This document shows, one piece after another, positions 21,401-28,919 of a DNA stretch of 64,000 bases. The first letter of the stretch is position 1. The number at the start of each line of letters is the position of its first letter. The stretch is from positions 57,277,028 through 57,341,027 of the forward strand of contig OZ024936.1 in assembly GCA_964017235.1 (NCBI GenBank), given 5' to 3'. The position numbers were made by a program, and so were the translations under genes. Source of the DNA: Sabellastarte sp. h YS-2021 (lineage: Eukaryota > Annelida > Polychaeta > Sabellida > Sabellidae). The notes under the pieces are model-generated. The model did not search any database and was not told the origin of the DNA. It saw only the letters and a program-made list of their open reading frames with translations.

Positions 21401-23617
21401 GGGTCCTCCCCTTCCTCATGCCTCTTTTCTGTCTCTCCAACCTCTATCCTAACCCAGTCATTGATTCGCAAACGCCTGTCCAGTATTTTACGTATCATGC
21501 AGTTGCCCCCATTGGCCTATGGGTTTCATACTTTCCGACGCTCTGCGGCCTCAATAGCCTTTGATGCCAATATCCCTTTGACCACCTTACAACATCACGG
21601 CCATTGGAGGAGTGATGCCATCTGGGCATACATCTCCGACAATACGGCCCAATCCCTCCAAGTCCCACTCGCTTTCCAGAACCTAATCCACAACTCTCTA
21701 CCATAAATGTGGGTTGGGCTTTGGGCATTAACAATTATGGTTGTTACCGTTATTTTAACTGTACTCACTATTTTAGTATTTTATATATTAACGTGTTAGA
21801 ATTAATAAACTAGATTTCCCAATTCTCGTCTTACTTATATTAGTCATAGCATCACGAGATTTCCACTATCTGAGAGTTGGGTGTCACGAGACTGACAGAC
21901 GAGATCTCTACACCAGCGAGACCTGTCAAATTCCCTCCATATCTCACGTGGTTCCAAGAACGACTGATGACAAAACAGTAAACATATTTATCAGATAGTA
22001 TCAACTCATAAAATATAGAAAATGTTTTATTGGCTCATGTGGAGTATAGTACTGGGGAAATTCATATTCTTGGTATCAGTTGCCTAGTTGCTGAGTTCAA
22101 CATAAGGAGCAATTAAACTTGTCACAATCTTTCCATGCAAACTTCTGCATCACACAAGTTTTATCATGCTGTAAGGAGACGGGTATATACATATCAACCG
22201 CTTTTGTATCTATTTTCAGGATTTGCAAATTATTGGAAGACCCAGTATGACTATTGTTGCAATTAAGTCAAGAAACAGACATCTAGATATTTTCAAAGTT
22301 GCAGACCTCTTGCAAGCAAAGGTTTGATTATTTAGTTTACTACAACTCACTTGAGTGAAATATGTACAAAGCAAACAGTTTGATTCACTAAGAACTTTTT
22401 CAGTGGAACTCCGATAAAATATTCAAAGCAGTCAATCCATGCTATATTGTATAGTTTAGTTGTAATAAGCAAATATTGTTCAATTTGTATATCATAATTC
22501 AAAGATGTAAAAATATAATATTTACATTCTCACTCAACAGGGATGGCACGTAGAAAGGCATACCAATCACAAATCTATCATGTTTTCATTCCAACTTTGT
22601 CACGAGGACAATATTGACAGTTTAGTTAAGGATATAGAGGAATGTGTAGACTCTGCAAAGGTATGTAATGTAGTGGTATGTATGTGACTACACCCAGATA
22701 AAACTAAAACCAATTCAAGTGATAAATTCCATTCCTTAAAATTGGGGTTATCACTAAAACACATAAATAGTTGGATGGGGAGATTTATGAAAGTGCTCCA
22801 ATAGCTTATCAGCATTATGAGACACCATAGAAAGTGAAAATGTACTTTTCTAGAAAAAAAAAATTTTTTTTATGCCTGTGCAGGTTCAAATATTTTACCT
22901 CATAATTCCATGGTGAGGTGATCTTGTGTTTATTACATAATATCATGCCTTGATCATAAGGTCACCTTATATTTTTACTAGATAACTTATGTATTTGATG
23001 TTTTTCTTGACACAACTAGTACCCTTGTATCAGGTATATATTGTGACGGGTAGTGGGAAGGGCAGAAGAAACCATTGGATATAGTTGGTCAAGGGTCTTT
23101 TCTGTAAACTGCCCTCCAACAGCAAGCAATAACTAGCTCTCCCACTTGAGGTTGGACAGGGACTAGAACTCCTATCTCGGAGGAGGCAAGTGTATTACTA
23201 AGTTTGTCATCTTGGCACTGTGTTATTGATAATTCCAGGACTTGAAAACTAAAAATGATATGATGTATGTGTTAGCTAATACCCTAACTTGATCTTATGT
23301 TTCATTTGTTTTAGCTGGATAATACCATAACCCAAGTAAAAAAGTTTTCTTGTATATAAATAATACAGCTTGTAGTTCCAAAAAGGCAGAAATGTAAATA
23401 AAAGATGCAATGATTATAAGCTTGACCTATAAGAGGTTCCATCTGAAAGGCAGAGTCTTCAGTTTACTTACATATTGTTCCATTTATTTTGTTTAAGCAA
23501 TCTTCACCCTCAGTCCACAGCCATCTGACTGGTACATACATGTCACTCAACCAAAGAGCTCTGGATAGCATAGTGCCCAGGTACTATGGTACAGTATACA
23601 CACAGAGGGCTGTATGA
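9439..23617 (+). CDS. SGPL1: Sphingosine-1-phosphate lyase, copy 2 (complete, 13 exons, diverged)
   Basis: Second PLP-dependent sphingosine-1-phosphate lyase paralogue. Exons: 9439-9549, 9961-10096, 11291-11425, 11884-11986, 12748-12913, 13452-13568, 13935-14086, 14675-14774, 15178-15292, 16558-16679, 22220-22321, 22541-22660 and 23498-23617 (TGA). They sum to 1599 nt, an unbroken frame of 532 codons plus stop, close to the human enzyme length. Exon 1 (MDVFTLVEHLVFIFIVTSAV) gives the N-terminal membrane anchor. Exon 5 carries LTSGGTESILMAIKTYRD, typical of the family. Exon 6 has the conserved His (TIHPLHDKAAQYFG). Exon 7 has LHVDATYGAF and exon 8 STDIHKCGFGIK with the presumed PLP Lys. Relative to copy 1, Cys-x-Gly-Gly after the PLP Asp has become Thr-Tyr-Gly-Ala, and the Tyr after the PLP Lys is Cys. 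The exon 10 acceptor (TTGAAG, not the later GGGCAG) was chosen because it preserves the 122-nt length of copy 1. The exon 2 donor and the terminal exon are the least certain. A YR retroelement fills intron 10. A poly(A) signal AATAAA is at 23900-23905. Confidence 0.85.
10388..10555 (+). repeat. Diverged SINE, family B, in SGPL1 copy 2 intron 2
   Basis: The head CCAGTGGCCTGGTGATTAAC and the TGACTGTCACCTCTAACT plus GGGTTTTGAACTCC (B-box-like) segments match family B. The 3' part has diverged. Confidence 0.45.
10608..11226. mobile_element. Inverted-repeat DNA element (MITE-like) split by a nested SINE
   Basis: The left end (GGGTCCATATCCACTAACAT, then runs of TTCTTAGAA and ATTCTTATTC) is the approximate inverted counterpart of the right end (GAATGAGAATAATTC... 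TTGGTGATTATGGCCCCC). The arms contain repeated TTCTTAGAAAAA/AAGAATAAG motifs able to fold back. A family A SINE (10798-10999) is inserted in the middle, so the DNA element is older. It lies in intron 2 of SGPL1 copy 2. Confidence 0.5.
10798..10999 (-). repeat. tRNA-derived SINE, family A (reverse), nested
   Basis: Tail side GGGTTTTAGCGTCACTTTCA followed by GGTCATATCACGACAGATAG and GGTTCTGTACTGTAAATTTC. The tRNA-like head is at 10975-10999 (rc of ACTCTGCCACCATGGCCCC). It is inserted inside the foldback element at 10608-11226. Confidence 0.65.
13569..13934 (+). repeat. Degenerate tandem repeat of a 3' splice site plus exon start (SGPL1 copy 2, intron 6)
   Basis: Intron 6 contains a series of pyrimidine-rich tracts ending in AG followed by exon-like starts. 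AG|GCTGTTGCAATAAT is at 13589, AG|GCTGTTGCAATGGAT at 13662 and AG|GCTATTGTAAAG at 13780, ahead of the inferred true start AG|GCAATTACAAAGAAC at 13935. Weaker TTTTAGGATTT and TTTAGGAGATTT units lie between. Spacing is roughly 73-155 bp, which suggests local duplication of an acceptor region. None of the decoys continues the enzyme frame through the conserved SAPE...VVDP segment. Confidence 0.5.
14205..14290 (+). mobile_element. 3' tail of a CR1/L2-type LINE
   Basis: Contains CTGGCAGAGATTAAGCGCTA followed by TAAAAGTGCAGAATAG and a GAATAGAA-type tail. The same GATTAAGCGCTATAAA terminus ends the LINE fragments at 31113-32210 and 33822-34320 (both reverse). Only the 3' UTR end is present. Confidence 0.5.
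14345..14408 (+). repeat. Partial SINE, family B (head only)
   Basis: CCTCAGTGGCCTTGTGGTTA followed by GCAAGTTAACCATCT and GTCTGTCACCTCTGTATGA, matching the 5' tRNA-like part of the copies at 24203 and 55310. The rest is lost. Confidence 0.5.
15646..16000. mobile_element. MITE with TAATACCC..TTTCACAC terminal inverted repeats
   Basis: 355 bp bounded by TAATACCCTTTTCACAC (15646-15662) and GTGTGAAAGGGGTATTA (15984-16000), which are reverse complements except at one position. The outermost TA/TAA may be the target duplication. It is markedly less AT-rich than its surroundings, and a 112-codon open frame inside matches no family I know. It lies in intron 9 of SGPL1 copy 2. Confidence 0.7.
17013..17020 (+). 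promoter_or_regulatory. Candidate TATA box of the YR retroelement
   Basis: TATATAAG stands about 120 bp upstream of the gag start in the element leader, in a local GC-richer context. Position and sequence fit an internal promoter, but no transcript evidence is available. Confidence 0.35.
17142..18680 (+). CDS. Gag-like protein of the YR retroelement
   Basis: An open frame of about 512 codons with no lesion. The frame also has an ATG at 17115, but the one at 17142 (MASTEKTLLSCKKCG) is preferred because conserved sequence starts there. Near the N-terminus is a Cys/His cluster CKKCGEFHEKPINSKC. The middle is hydrophilic and low in conserved motifs. A block around AYDDLTLGQFVVRFLNNVLD to RIEDETASWTD is recognisably shared with the relic element at 38058-38366. 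The C-terminus is a Cys/His-rich array (CRWYNEGTCPH, then RHVCMFC, then GHPESEC), as in YR-element Gag proteins, expected to bind nucleic acid. Its intactness contrasts with the broken pol region downstream. Confidence 0.75.
   Translation: MASTEKTLLSCKKCGEFHEKPINSKCDRAKLKDEKRDTSHENTGKKTPRGKTHTEPANQDKMLELVMQTMTGFSDKLSAMEAKITGLTSGCAKITDNSGGTRQSRSREKAKRSGLFQADESETTLFSPPLPGTNGNDNTTYTQTFADTAVIVKQTPARAKKQKADMDLGVAPLQSGTPHPGRDQTTVTRVSLPRVTLTVSKPPGITSIAWANDVTVATTTVTDKPINMDMNYNLTDQFGNLVQIQGIGPVVHNTQPLTVTRQAEPLFTQPQEETPTQSIDFLRANPYIQRMVEERVSVLEARMKSEMAQGNNSSRKKSGRYNISETSCAPVHLRWSNESCLTGATRKRTAYDDLTLGQFVVRFLNNVLDTANPQVARAMLTELSETVKLSENLSWQIARGAFAVAMHRIEDETASWTDTRLLAENRLTFSQTAVFNRSITMSPRTSQTQPAVAPKRIICRWYNEGTCPHTQDHGDTSGATLFRHVCMFCYKTLKRNNGHPESECMNKKKQSE
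18834..20789 (+). pseudogene. Reverse transcriptase-RNase H of the YR retroelement (frameshifted)
   Basis: The frame runs to 19682 and includes the RT region before the first catalytic Asp (SPLMTRPKEKGRRVILDLSY). It is then broken by a one-base shift at about 19680. KVDISRAFRN, with the first catalytic Asp, continues in another frame from 19681. A second shift near 19780 removes the stretch normally holding the LPFG-type motif just before AIFQRITDFIRF. The catalytic box is NYIDD (YIDD at 19853-19864). The RNase H domain starts at VHAHVDAT near 20320 and is split by a shift at a run of Gs (about 20353-20360). It resumes with VCIFWDNLGAVTVAQ and ends with DNVLADALSRE. The first 100 codons are not recognisably RT, and no convincing ATG start was found. 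Described as found; no repaired reading is offered. Confidence 0.75.
20803..21706 (+). pseudogene. Tyrosine recombinase of the YR retroelement (stop and frameshift)
   Basis: A phage-integrase-family recombinase that would insert the circular cDNA. An N-terminal SAM-like core domain is visible (LFLEFLSVQCISYRVICNYM). Then come the catalytic Arg region (FLVAFYAFFRMSNIAP), HTFRRSAAS (H-x-x-R), LQHHGHWRSDAIW (second His and Trp) and the Tyr in AIWAYIS. An in-frame TGA at 20869-20871 cuts the N-terminal part, and a frame change near 21282 separates the first Arg box from the HxxR box. All five catalytic positions are still readable, so decay is recent relative to the copy at 40.2-40.9 kb. Confidence 0.75.
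21804..21809 (+). terminator. Candidate poly(A) signal of the YR retroelement
   Basis: AATAAA about 100 bp after the recombinase stop, in sense orientation. Because it lies in intron 10 of SGPL1 copy 2 on the coding strand, it could also cause premature polyadenylation of the host transcript. Confidence 0.4.
23035..23225 (-). repeat. tRNA-derived SINE, family A (reverse), SGPL1 copy 2 last intron
   Basis: TTGTGACGGGTAGTGGGAAG, GTTGGTCAAGGGTCTTTTCT and CCAACAGCAAGCAATAACTA match the family core. GGACTAGAACTCC is the B box in reverse, and the head lies near 23200-23225. Confidence 0.6.
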
Positions 23618-24202
23618 ATAACCAACTCGGGCAGCTACGGGTACTGAACAATTATAAAGCACAAGATGGAAACATAACTTACATATGTAACAAGTGATTT
23701 GATTTTGGATCCAGGAACTTTTAAGTTTTTTTTGTTGTGATTGCACGCATAAACAATATTGGATATCTTTGGCCTATTTAAAGTTTTAGTTGAAGTATGA
23801 GGACACAGTTATAAGTCATACTGACGTTGCTTTACAATTTCCTTCTTGTGCTATATCTGACATGTATTGTGTGCGCATACTATAAGCAAGGATGAAGGTA
23901 ATAAAATGTGTTTCACTTGCATCATTTGAGCAAAGTCAAATATCAACAGGCTAGTTTATATCAAGGCAGACCCAAGGGGCTGGATTCAAACCGATGCCCA
24001 TGGAGGTGAGAGTGGAGTGATTAAAAGACAAATTTGTGAACCACTCCACCATCCATGCTTCTGTTTCATAGTAACATTCACATATTCAAGCCAAAAACAT
24101 TGTATTTCCTTGCATCAGCTAAACGGTATTAATGATTATCGGGTACCAATGATCGTCACCCATAAACAAAATGTTTACATGGCAGGAACAGCCAGATGAC
24201 TC

Positions 24203-24354
24203 TAAAGCCTATGTGACCTTGTGGTTAGCAAGTTTGACATCTAATCACAGGCTGTCACCTCTGTGTGGGTTTGACTCACACAAGTGGCAATGCTGAGGAC
24301 CTGTCCCAATATGACCCTGGCTGTTGAATGGGATGTAAAACCCCAACTTTGACA
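24203..24354 (+). repeat. tRNA-derived SINE, family B
   Basis: One of the best-preserved family B copies. It has the A-box-like GTGACCTTGTGGTTAGCAAG, then CTGTCACCTCTGTGTGGGTT with TTGACTCACACAAGTGG (B box), then GCTGAGGACCTGTCCCAATA and a GGATGTAAAACCCCAACTTT end. It lies 3' of SGPL1 copy 2. Confidence 0.7.
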
Positions 24355-24740
24355 AAGTTATGTCTATTTTTCTGTCTCACCATAATTGGTAGCCGGCGAT
24401 AATTGGTAGCAAGGCAGTACAGTAGAGTTACCAATTGTGTTAATTATTTTACATAAAATTCTAAATTTTAACTGAAAACTGACTCCATGGGAGGTCATAG
24501 GTCAAATGCTTATTCATTTGGCTCTTGTTTAGACGTAGATGTTATAGCTTGATTGCGTCCTCCAGGAGAAGCAGTTTGGGTAATTGCTGAGAATATACAG
24601 AATTGTAAAGTATGTAAGATACCAATTTCTTATCTTCATGTTAGTATTTCTTCTGATTGATTCTCACAGGGTAAAGCATTAAATATAAACTAATTATAGT
24701 CAGGGAGTTTCTGTTGCCAATTTATACACGGAAGACGGAA

Positions 24741-24876
24741 GGTCCTGGGTGGCCTAGTAGTTAGCAAGTTTGGCATCTAATTACAGTCACCTCTGTGGGT
24801 TCGAGTCCAACAAGAGGCAATGCTGGGGAGCTGTCCCAATACTGTTGAATGGGACGTAACGCCCCGACTTTGACTT
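24741..24876 (+). repeat. tRNA-derived SINE, family B
   Basis: GGTGGCCTAGTAGTTAGCAA, then CACCTCTGTGGGTTCGAGTC (good B box), then GGCAATGCTGGGGAGCTGTC and a GGGACGTAACGCCCCGACTT end. About 390 bp from the previous copy, same strand. Confidence 0.7.
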
Positions 24877-27848
24877 TGCATACAGGCAAGCCTTGTATGA
24901 ACTGGGACTATTTTTGCAATATCTAAACATTATCGAAAAACTATGTCAAAAAGTGAACATTAATTGGACTGTTGCCATTATACATTAGTCATTATTATAT
25001 GCAAGATTAATTGCGCAGAGGTTTTAAAAAAAACAACTGACGGCTTCTAGAACACTTTAGCTAGTAACACTTCACTAATAAAACCAAAGAGGAAGATTAA
25101 ATATAGTGACTGTGGGAAACCCCACGCCTGCAAAACCGTTTAGATTCTGTTTCATATTTGACTTGTAAGCCAGCCAAATATTCTCCCATGTTTGTCTTTT
25201 TTATAGGCTTATGTGGTCCACAAGTTTAGCATGAAATCACTATCTTGCTTTTGTCTCGGTCTTCGGTTCCCAAACAGTACATAACGACATGCATAGGGAA
25301 CCTCTTAAAATGACATAAACCCCAACTTGACTGTCCACCATCTTTGCTCTTGGCAAAAGAAAAAAAACACATAGGCTGTTTTTGACAGTTGGGGCATGTA
25401 TGTAGACTTGCTCCCAGTATTTGTATTTCTTATTCCACCAAATCTGATATACATGGAATGATTATGAATCCACACAGTACAAAGACTTGTCTGAAATACA
25501 AAACCAAATTCTTGAAAAAAGACATCCAGTCCTCATATAATACCTAAGACAAAAGAACTTGAGGAAAGTCTGGCATGTATGATGTCATAAATCAAATCTC
25601 AAGTGTATAAACTGTTTTGGTATTTTTGTCTTGTTCATGAATAATTTGAGGCATTGAGGGAGTTAAGGGAGTAGCTTAAGGCTGATAAAGTCTATCTAAC
25701 TTAGTGGTTGACTTGTCAAGACTGGTGATTTACAGGTTAAATGCTCTCTCGCTATATATGAAAAAAACCCAATATATTTATGTACAATATAAAACACTAA
25801 CTATAATAATAATAATTTGGTATAATACATTATACATTTTCCAGTTAAAATCAGGAAGTACTTATCTAAATAAAGTAACTTTATACAATATTTCATAAGC
25901 TTTTTGGAATTAAAAGGGAATTGAGACATGGGTAGGCTTCATTAACGTATGGGGCTTTCACATCTCCCCAGATGAACAATAACGTTGATCACATCAGGAA
26001 AGTGCCCTGTTTTGGGTGGAAGTATTTTCTTATTTAAACCTATGGTACAATAGAAAAAAAACAGTTCACAGTCGCTGCTATGTGAACAAGTATATCACTA
26101 TGTTAATACCATACTGTGTGTATAAACATAGGCTTTCTCCAACCAACATCACATCACATCACTAAAGGAAGATCTTTCCTGTCATTATGCCAGCCAGATC
26201 AAGGTGCAGAACATATTTATTAATTTTCTATTGGATATGACATGGATCTTCTTCAGTGAGAAGGTAATACACAAATAAACAAAGAACATTGATTTCCTGG
26301 GTCATTTTGGTATCTCAGATGTCCCTGATAACCTTCTCTGGTAAGTTCTGAATAAGTGCAAAACCACATATATATGCTTGCAGGGGTGAGAAGGCTAAGG
26401 CAGTTTTGAATCACTACTTCATTTCGGAGAAAAGGAAATAAACTTCTCTTCTTTTGACTCAAGTGCATTATAAAGTACTTAAATACAAGCACTTGTTAAA
26501 CTCCTTAACGCATGTTTTTTGGACGGCCATGTTTAGGGATGGACTCACATTCCATAGTGGGTAGTTTCAGGATACTAGAACAGAGAAGTGTGACGAAGGA
26601 TTTATTAGTCTCTTAAGCAATAAGGTCTGCTGTTTTGGATTCATGCCAGTAGGAAGTTAATGGAATATTATTCAATCCAAAGGTATTTTGATTTACGTAA
26701 AGTAAAAAACTGCTTTGTGTGGATGTTTTTAAAGTCACCATGTCTTGTGTAAATCAACACAGTCGTGAACAATTGTGTATATCCACGGAAAAAGTGTTCA
26801 GGGGTCCTATTCACGAAGGGTCTTAGCCGAATCTCAGGCTTAACTTGGCTATGTTTTATACAGAAGTTAAGCCTAAGACTTGGCTAAGACATTTTGTGAA
26901 TACAGCCCCAGAAGTATTTCAGTTTATTGCTTTTTGACACTAGTTCTGCTCTGTCACTGCTACAGTCTGTTGAATTAATTGTTTGAATATTTGGCACTAA
27001 ATACAAGGAACAAACAGATTGTGAGCCACATTTGCACATATTTTAAAAAGTAGTTTTGTTTCCAACTAAGAGTATATAAGAGGAAATGTGCAATGTTCTG
27101 TATGGTATCAGATACATTTTGAAGATCAAGTGGACATAAAAAAAGATATTGTTTCTTGGGAGTAATAAATATGAAATTAGAAACACGAGATATATATATA
27201 TATATATTTTTCAATTTATATTCTGTTATATAAGTACATGCATTGAAGTTTTTATTTACAAATTTGTAGAAAACAAATATATAAGTAAATCACAATTTCT
27301 TCTATAAGAACTATAACAATTCACAAGATCAATACATATAGTGAGTAAATAATGGGAATCTACTTATAGAAAATTAGACATTGGACTACATATTTAATGT
27401 AATATCACAATTACATCTACAAAAATCCAGAAAGTAAAATACTTTATAAGCAGTAGACAGCCCTAGGATACACAGTGTGCTTGAGCCACTTATCACAGTA
27501 TTACATCACACATAACGATATAAATTCAGAAAACCTTTAACATAAAAGTATTACCAAAGAAAATATTAAACAAGTATACGTAATTTAAATACGTTTCAGA
27601 AAACCCTTAGGATACAAGTATTTCCAAAGAAAATATTAATAATTTCTATTCATTATAATAAAACATGAAGATCAATATAGTGGTTATGGCAACAACAACA
27701 TACCAGCAAGATAGGAAAAGAACTATTACATGTTACAGGGCATAATTAGTATATTACATCAAAGATTTGAACCCACTATCTTAGCGATATGAAAAACTAC
27801 AATACTCTGCCTTTTTATATTTACTATGCACAACTGATACACCTTGTA
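24877..27848. other. Intergenic, mostly featureless
   Basis: AT-rich sequence between SGPL1 copy 2 and the first PHYHIP-like gene. Apart from a small foldback element at 26798-26909 and a short (TA)n run at about 27190-27207, no gene or repeat was recognised. The stretch near 27240-27840 should hold the 3' UTR of the minus-strand gene. Confidence 0.4.
26798..26909. mobile_element. Short foldback MITE
   Basis: 112 bp whose halves are inverted repeats. The left arm carries CTATTCACGAAGGGTCTTAG and CAGGCTTAACTTGGC. The right arm carries AAGTTAAGCCTAAGACTTGG and GACATTTTGTGAATACAGCC. The motif style (GGG..TTCAC.AA ends, CTTAAG-like arms) resembles the larger element at 60865-61441. Confidence 0.6.
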
Positions 27849-28919
27849 TTACAAGTTACATACTGGACATGACTTTTTCTTTGACATTCCAAATTCCCTT
27901 GATTTGCCTCTACCGAAAACGCCGGTGGTTTTCATTTGTGCTCCATGATGTTCACGTTCTTCATTGATATCAATGGCTTCTGTATAGAAGATCTCTATCC
28001 AAACTGATGTGGATATTCTCACCCCTCCATCAGCCTGGAGTTCCAGGAAACCATTGTCTGTCAGATCCAACTTCTGTAAATATTGGTGACACAATTCATC
28101 TGTTTTAGAACCTTTCTTTGTCACGACAACTGATACATAATGAGTATTGTAATGACACCAGAAATCAGAAAAGTACAAGTTGCAGTTCCAGTTGAATAGT
28201 CTAGGAGCAGGAATAATGAACCTTCTTCTGCCAAAAGGTGACATTGGGGGGAGTTTGGTTGAAGAATTGCCATGCGGACGACCCATAAAGAACAGACCAT
28301 TGATGCAACCATTAATTGGGCACTTTGGATCACCGTTGAGATCTTTAATGTAAGGCTTCATCATTCCATCATGTTTCTCCATTATGTCATTAAAATATTC
28401 TGGTGATTTGTTTCTGTAGAAGTATGTTATGGTCTGCATGTTGCCGGACAATTTCCTGGCTTTTTCTTTGAGCTGACATAGTTCTTGTTTGCTAAAGAAA
28501 CTTGTCCTCCCTGCATGTTGCCCATTGTACACCTGGATTTCTTCCACAAGAACTGTTACCTCATAGGTAACAAAAGGGTCAACATATATTTCAAAGGAAT
28601 TTGAAACATTCAGATCAACCAACCTTGAGTCTTTTGTTTCTTTTCCAGTTGCCTGGTTCTTTAGTGAGGTTACAACCATAGTCTTATCGTTTATCAGTGA
28701 ATCATTCACCCTTGCCACTGTGACCTTAATCTTTGCTGGATAAGATCTCCAAACCTTCACAGTTGGTTTACAAATCCATAGTGTAAGTGTCTTGAACATT
28801 TTCCTGGAGTTTTCTATTTCTTTTCTCATTGCTTCTGTATGAGCTCTCTGAATCTCTAATATTTCTGTCATAATCAGCTCCCAGTTTGACATCTTATTTG
28901 CAAAAGGATAAACTTTCAA
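27849..28919 (-). CDS. PHYHIPL: PHYHIP/PHYHIPL-like protein, intronless copy 1
   Basis: 356 codons in one exon. Residues about 50-130 (KPTVKVWRSYPAKIKVTVAR to DPFVTYEVTVLVEEIQVY) look like a beta-rich fibronectin-III-type domain. Residues about 165-325 carry the conserved C-terminal domain of the phytanoyl-CoA hydroxylase-interacting protein family. Its hallmarks are FYRNKSPEYF, MMKPYIKDLNGDPKCPINGC, a GLFF segment, SPFGRRRF, NLYFSDFWCHY and a C-terminal CPVCNL. Vertebrate PHYHIP proteins bind phytanoyl-CoA hydroxylase and signalling partners; the role of invertebrate copies is not known to me. The short N-terminus (MKVYPFANKMSNWELI) is unlike that of copy 2, so the true start could be one of several early ATGs or an upstream exon. 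A paralogue lies 6.4 kb away on the same strand. Confidence 0.8.
   Translation of the reverse strand: MKVYPFANKMSNWELIMTEILEIQRAHTEAMRKEIENSRKMFKTLTLWICKPTVKVWRSYPAKIKVTVARVNDSLINDKTMVVTSLKNQATGKETKDSRLVDLNVSNSFEIYVDPFVTYEVTVLVEEIQVYNGQHAGRTSFFSKQELCQLKEKARKLSGNMQTITYFYRNKSPEYFNDIMEKHDGMMKPYIKDLNGDPKCPINGCINGLFFMGRPHGNSSTKLPPMSPFGRRRFIIPAPRLFNWNCNLYFSDFWCHYNTHYVSVVVTKKGSKTDELCHQYLQKLDLTDNGFLELQADGGVRISTSVWIEIFYTEAIDINEEREHHGAQMKTTGVFGRGKSREFGMSKKKSCPVCNL

Larger units (their letters stand above)
16860..21960 (+). mobile_element. Tyrosine-recombinase retroelement (Ngaro/DIRS-like), defective, in SGPL1 copy 2 intron 10
   Basis: A roughly 5 kb insertion in the same orientation as the host gene. 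Order: GC-richer leader with TATATAAG (17013-17020), gag (to 18680), reverse transcriptase plus RNase H (to 20789), tyrosine recombinase (to 21706), then AATAAA at 21804-21809. There is no integrase, protease or adenine-methyltransferase-like domain, and no LTRs were visible. Lack of a methyltransferase and the order RT-RH-YR fit Ngaro-type better than canonical DIRS elements; this is inference. The ends given are approximate, since I could not pair split direct or inverted terminal repeats. At least five lesions make it non-functional as it stands. Host exons 10 and 11 on either side are intact. Confidence 0.8.

Noticed and set aside
16860-21960. LTR retrotransposon or endogenous retrovirus
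   Set aside because: No LTR pair, protease or DDE integrase was seen. The tyrosine-recombinase residues (R, HxxR, HW, Y) place it among YR elements.
24203-24354. Functional tRNA gene
   Set aside because: A- and B-box-like blocks are present, but there is no cloverleaf. The body continues as a dispersed SINE found many times.
24668-24694. Possible alternative terminal exon of SGPL1 copy 2 (AG followed by GKALNIN and stop)
   Set aside because: Very short. The candidate at 23498-23617 has the right phase and nearly the length of the copy 1 terminal exon (120 versus 123 nt), with a DSIV match.
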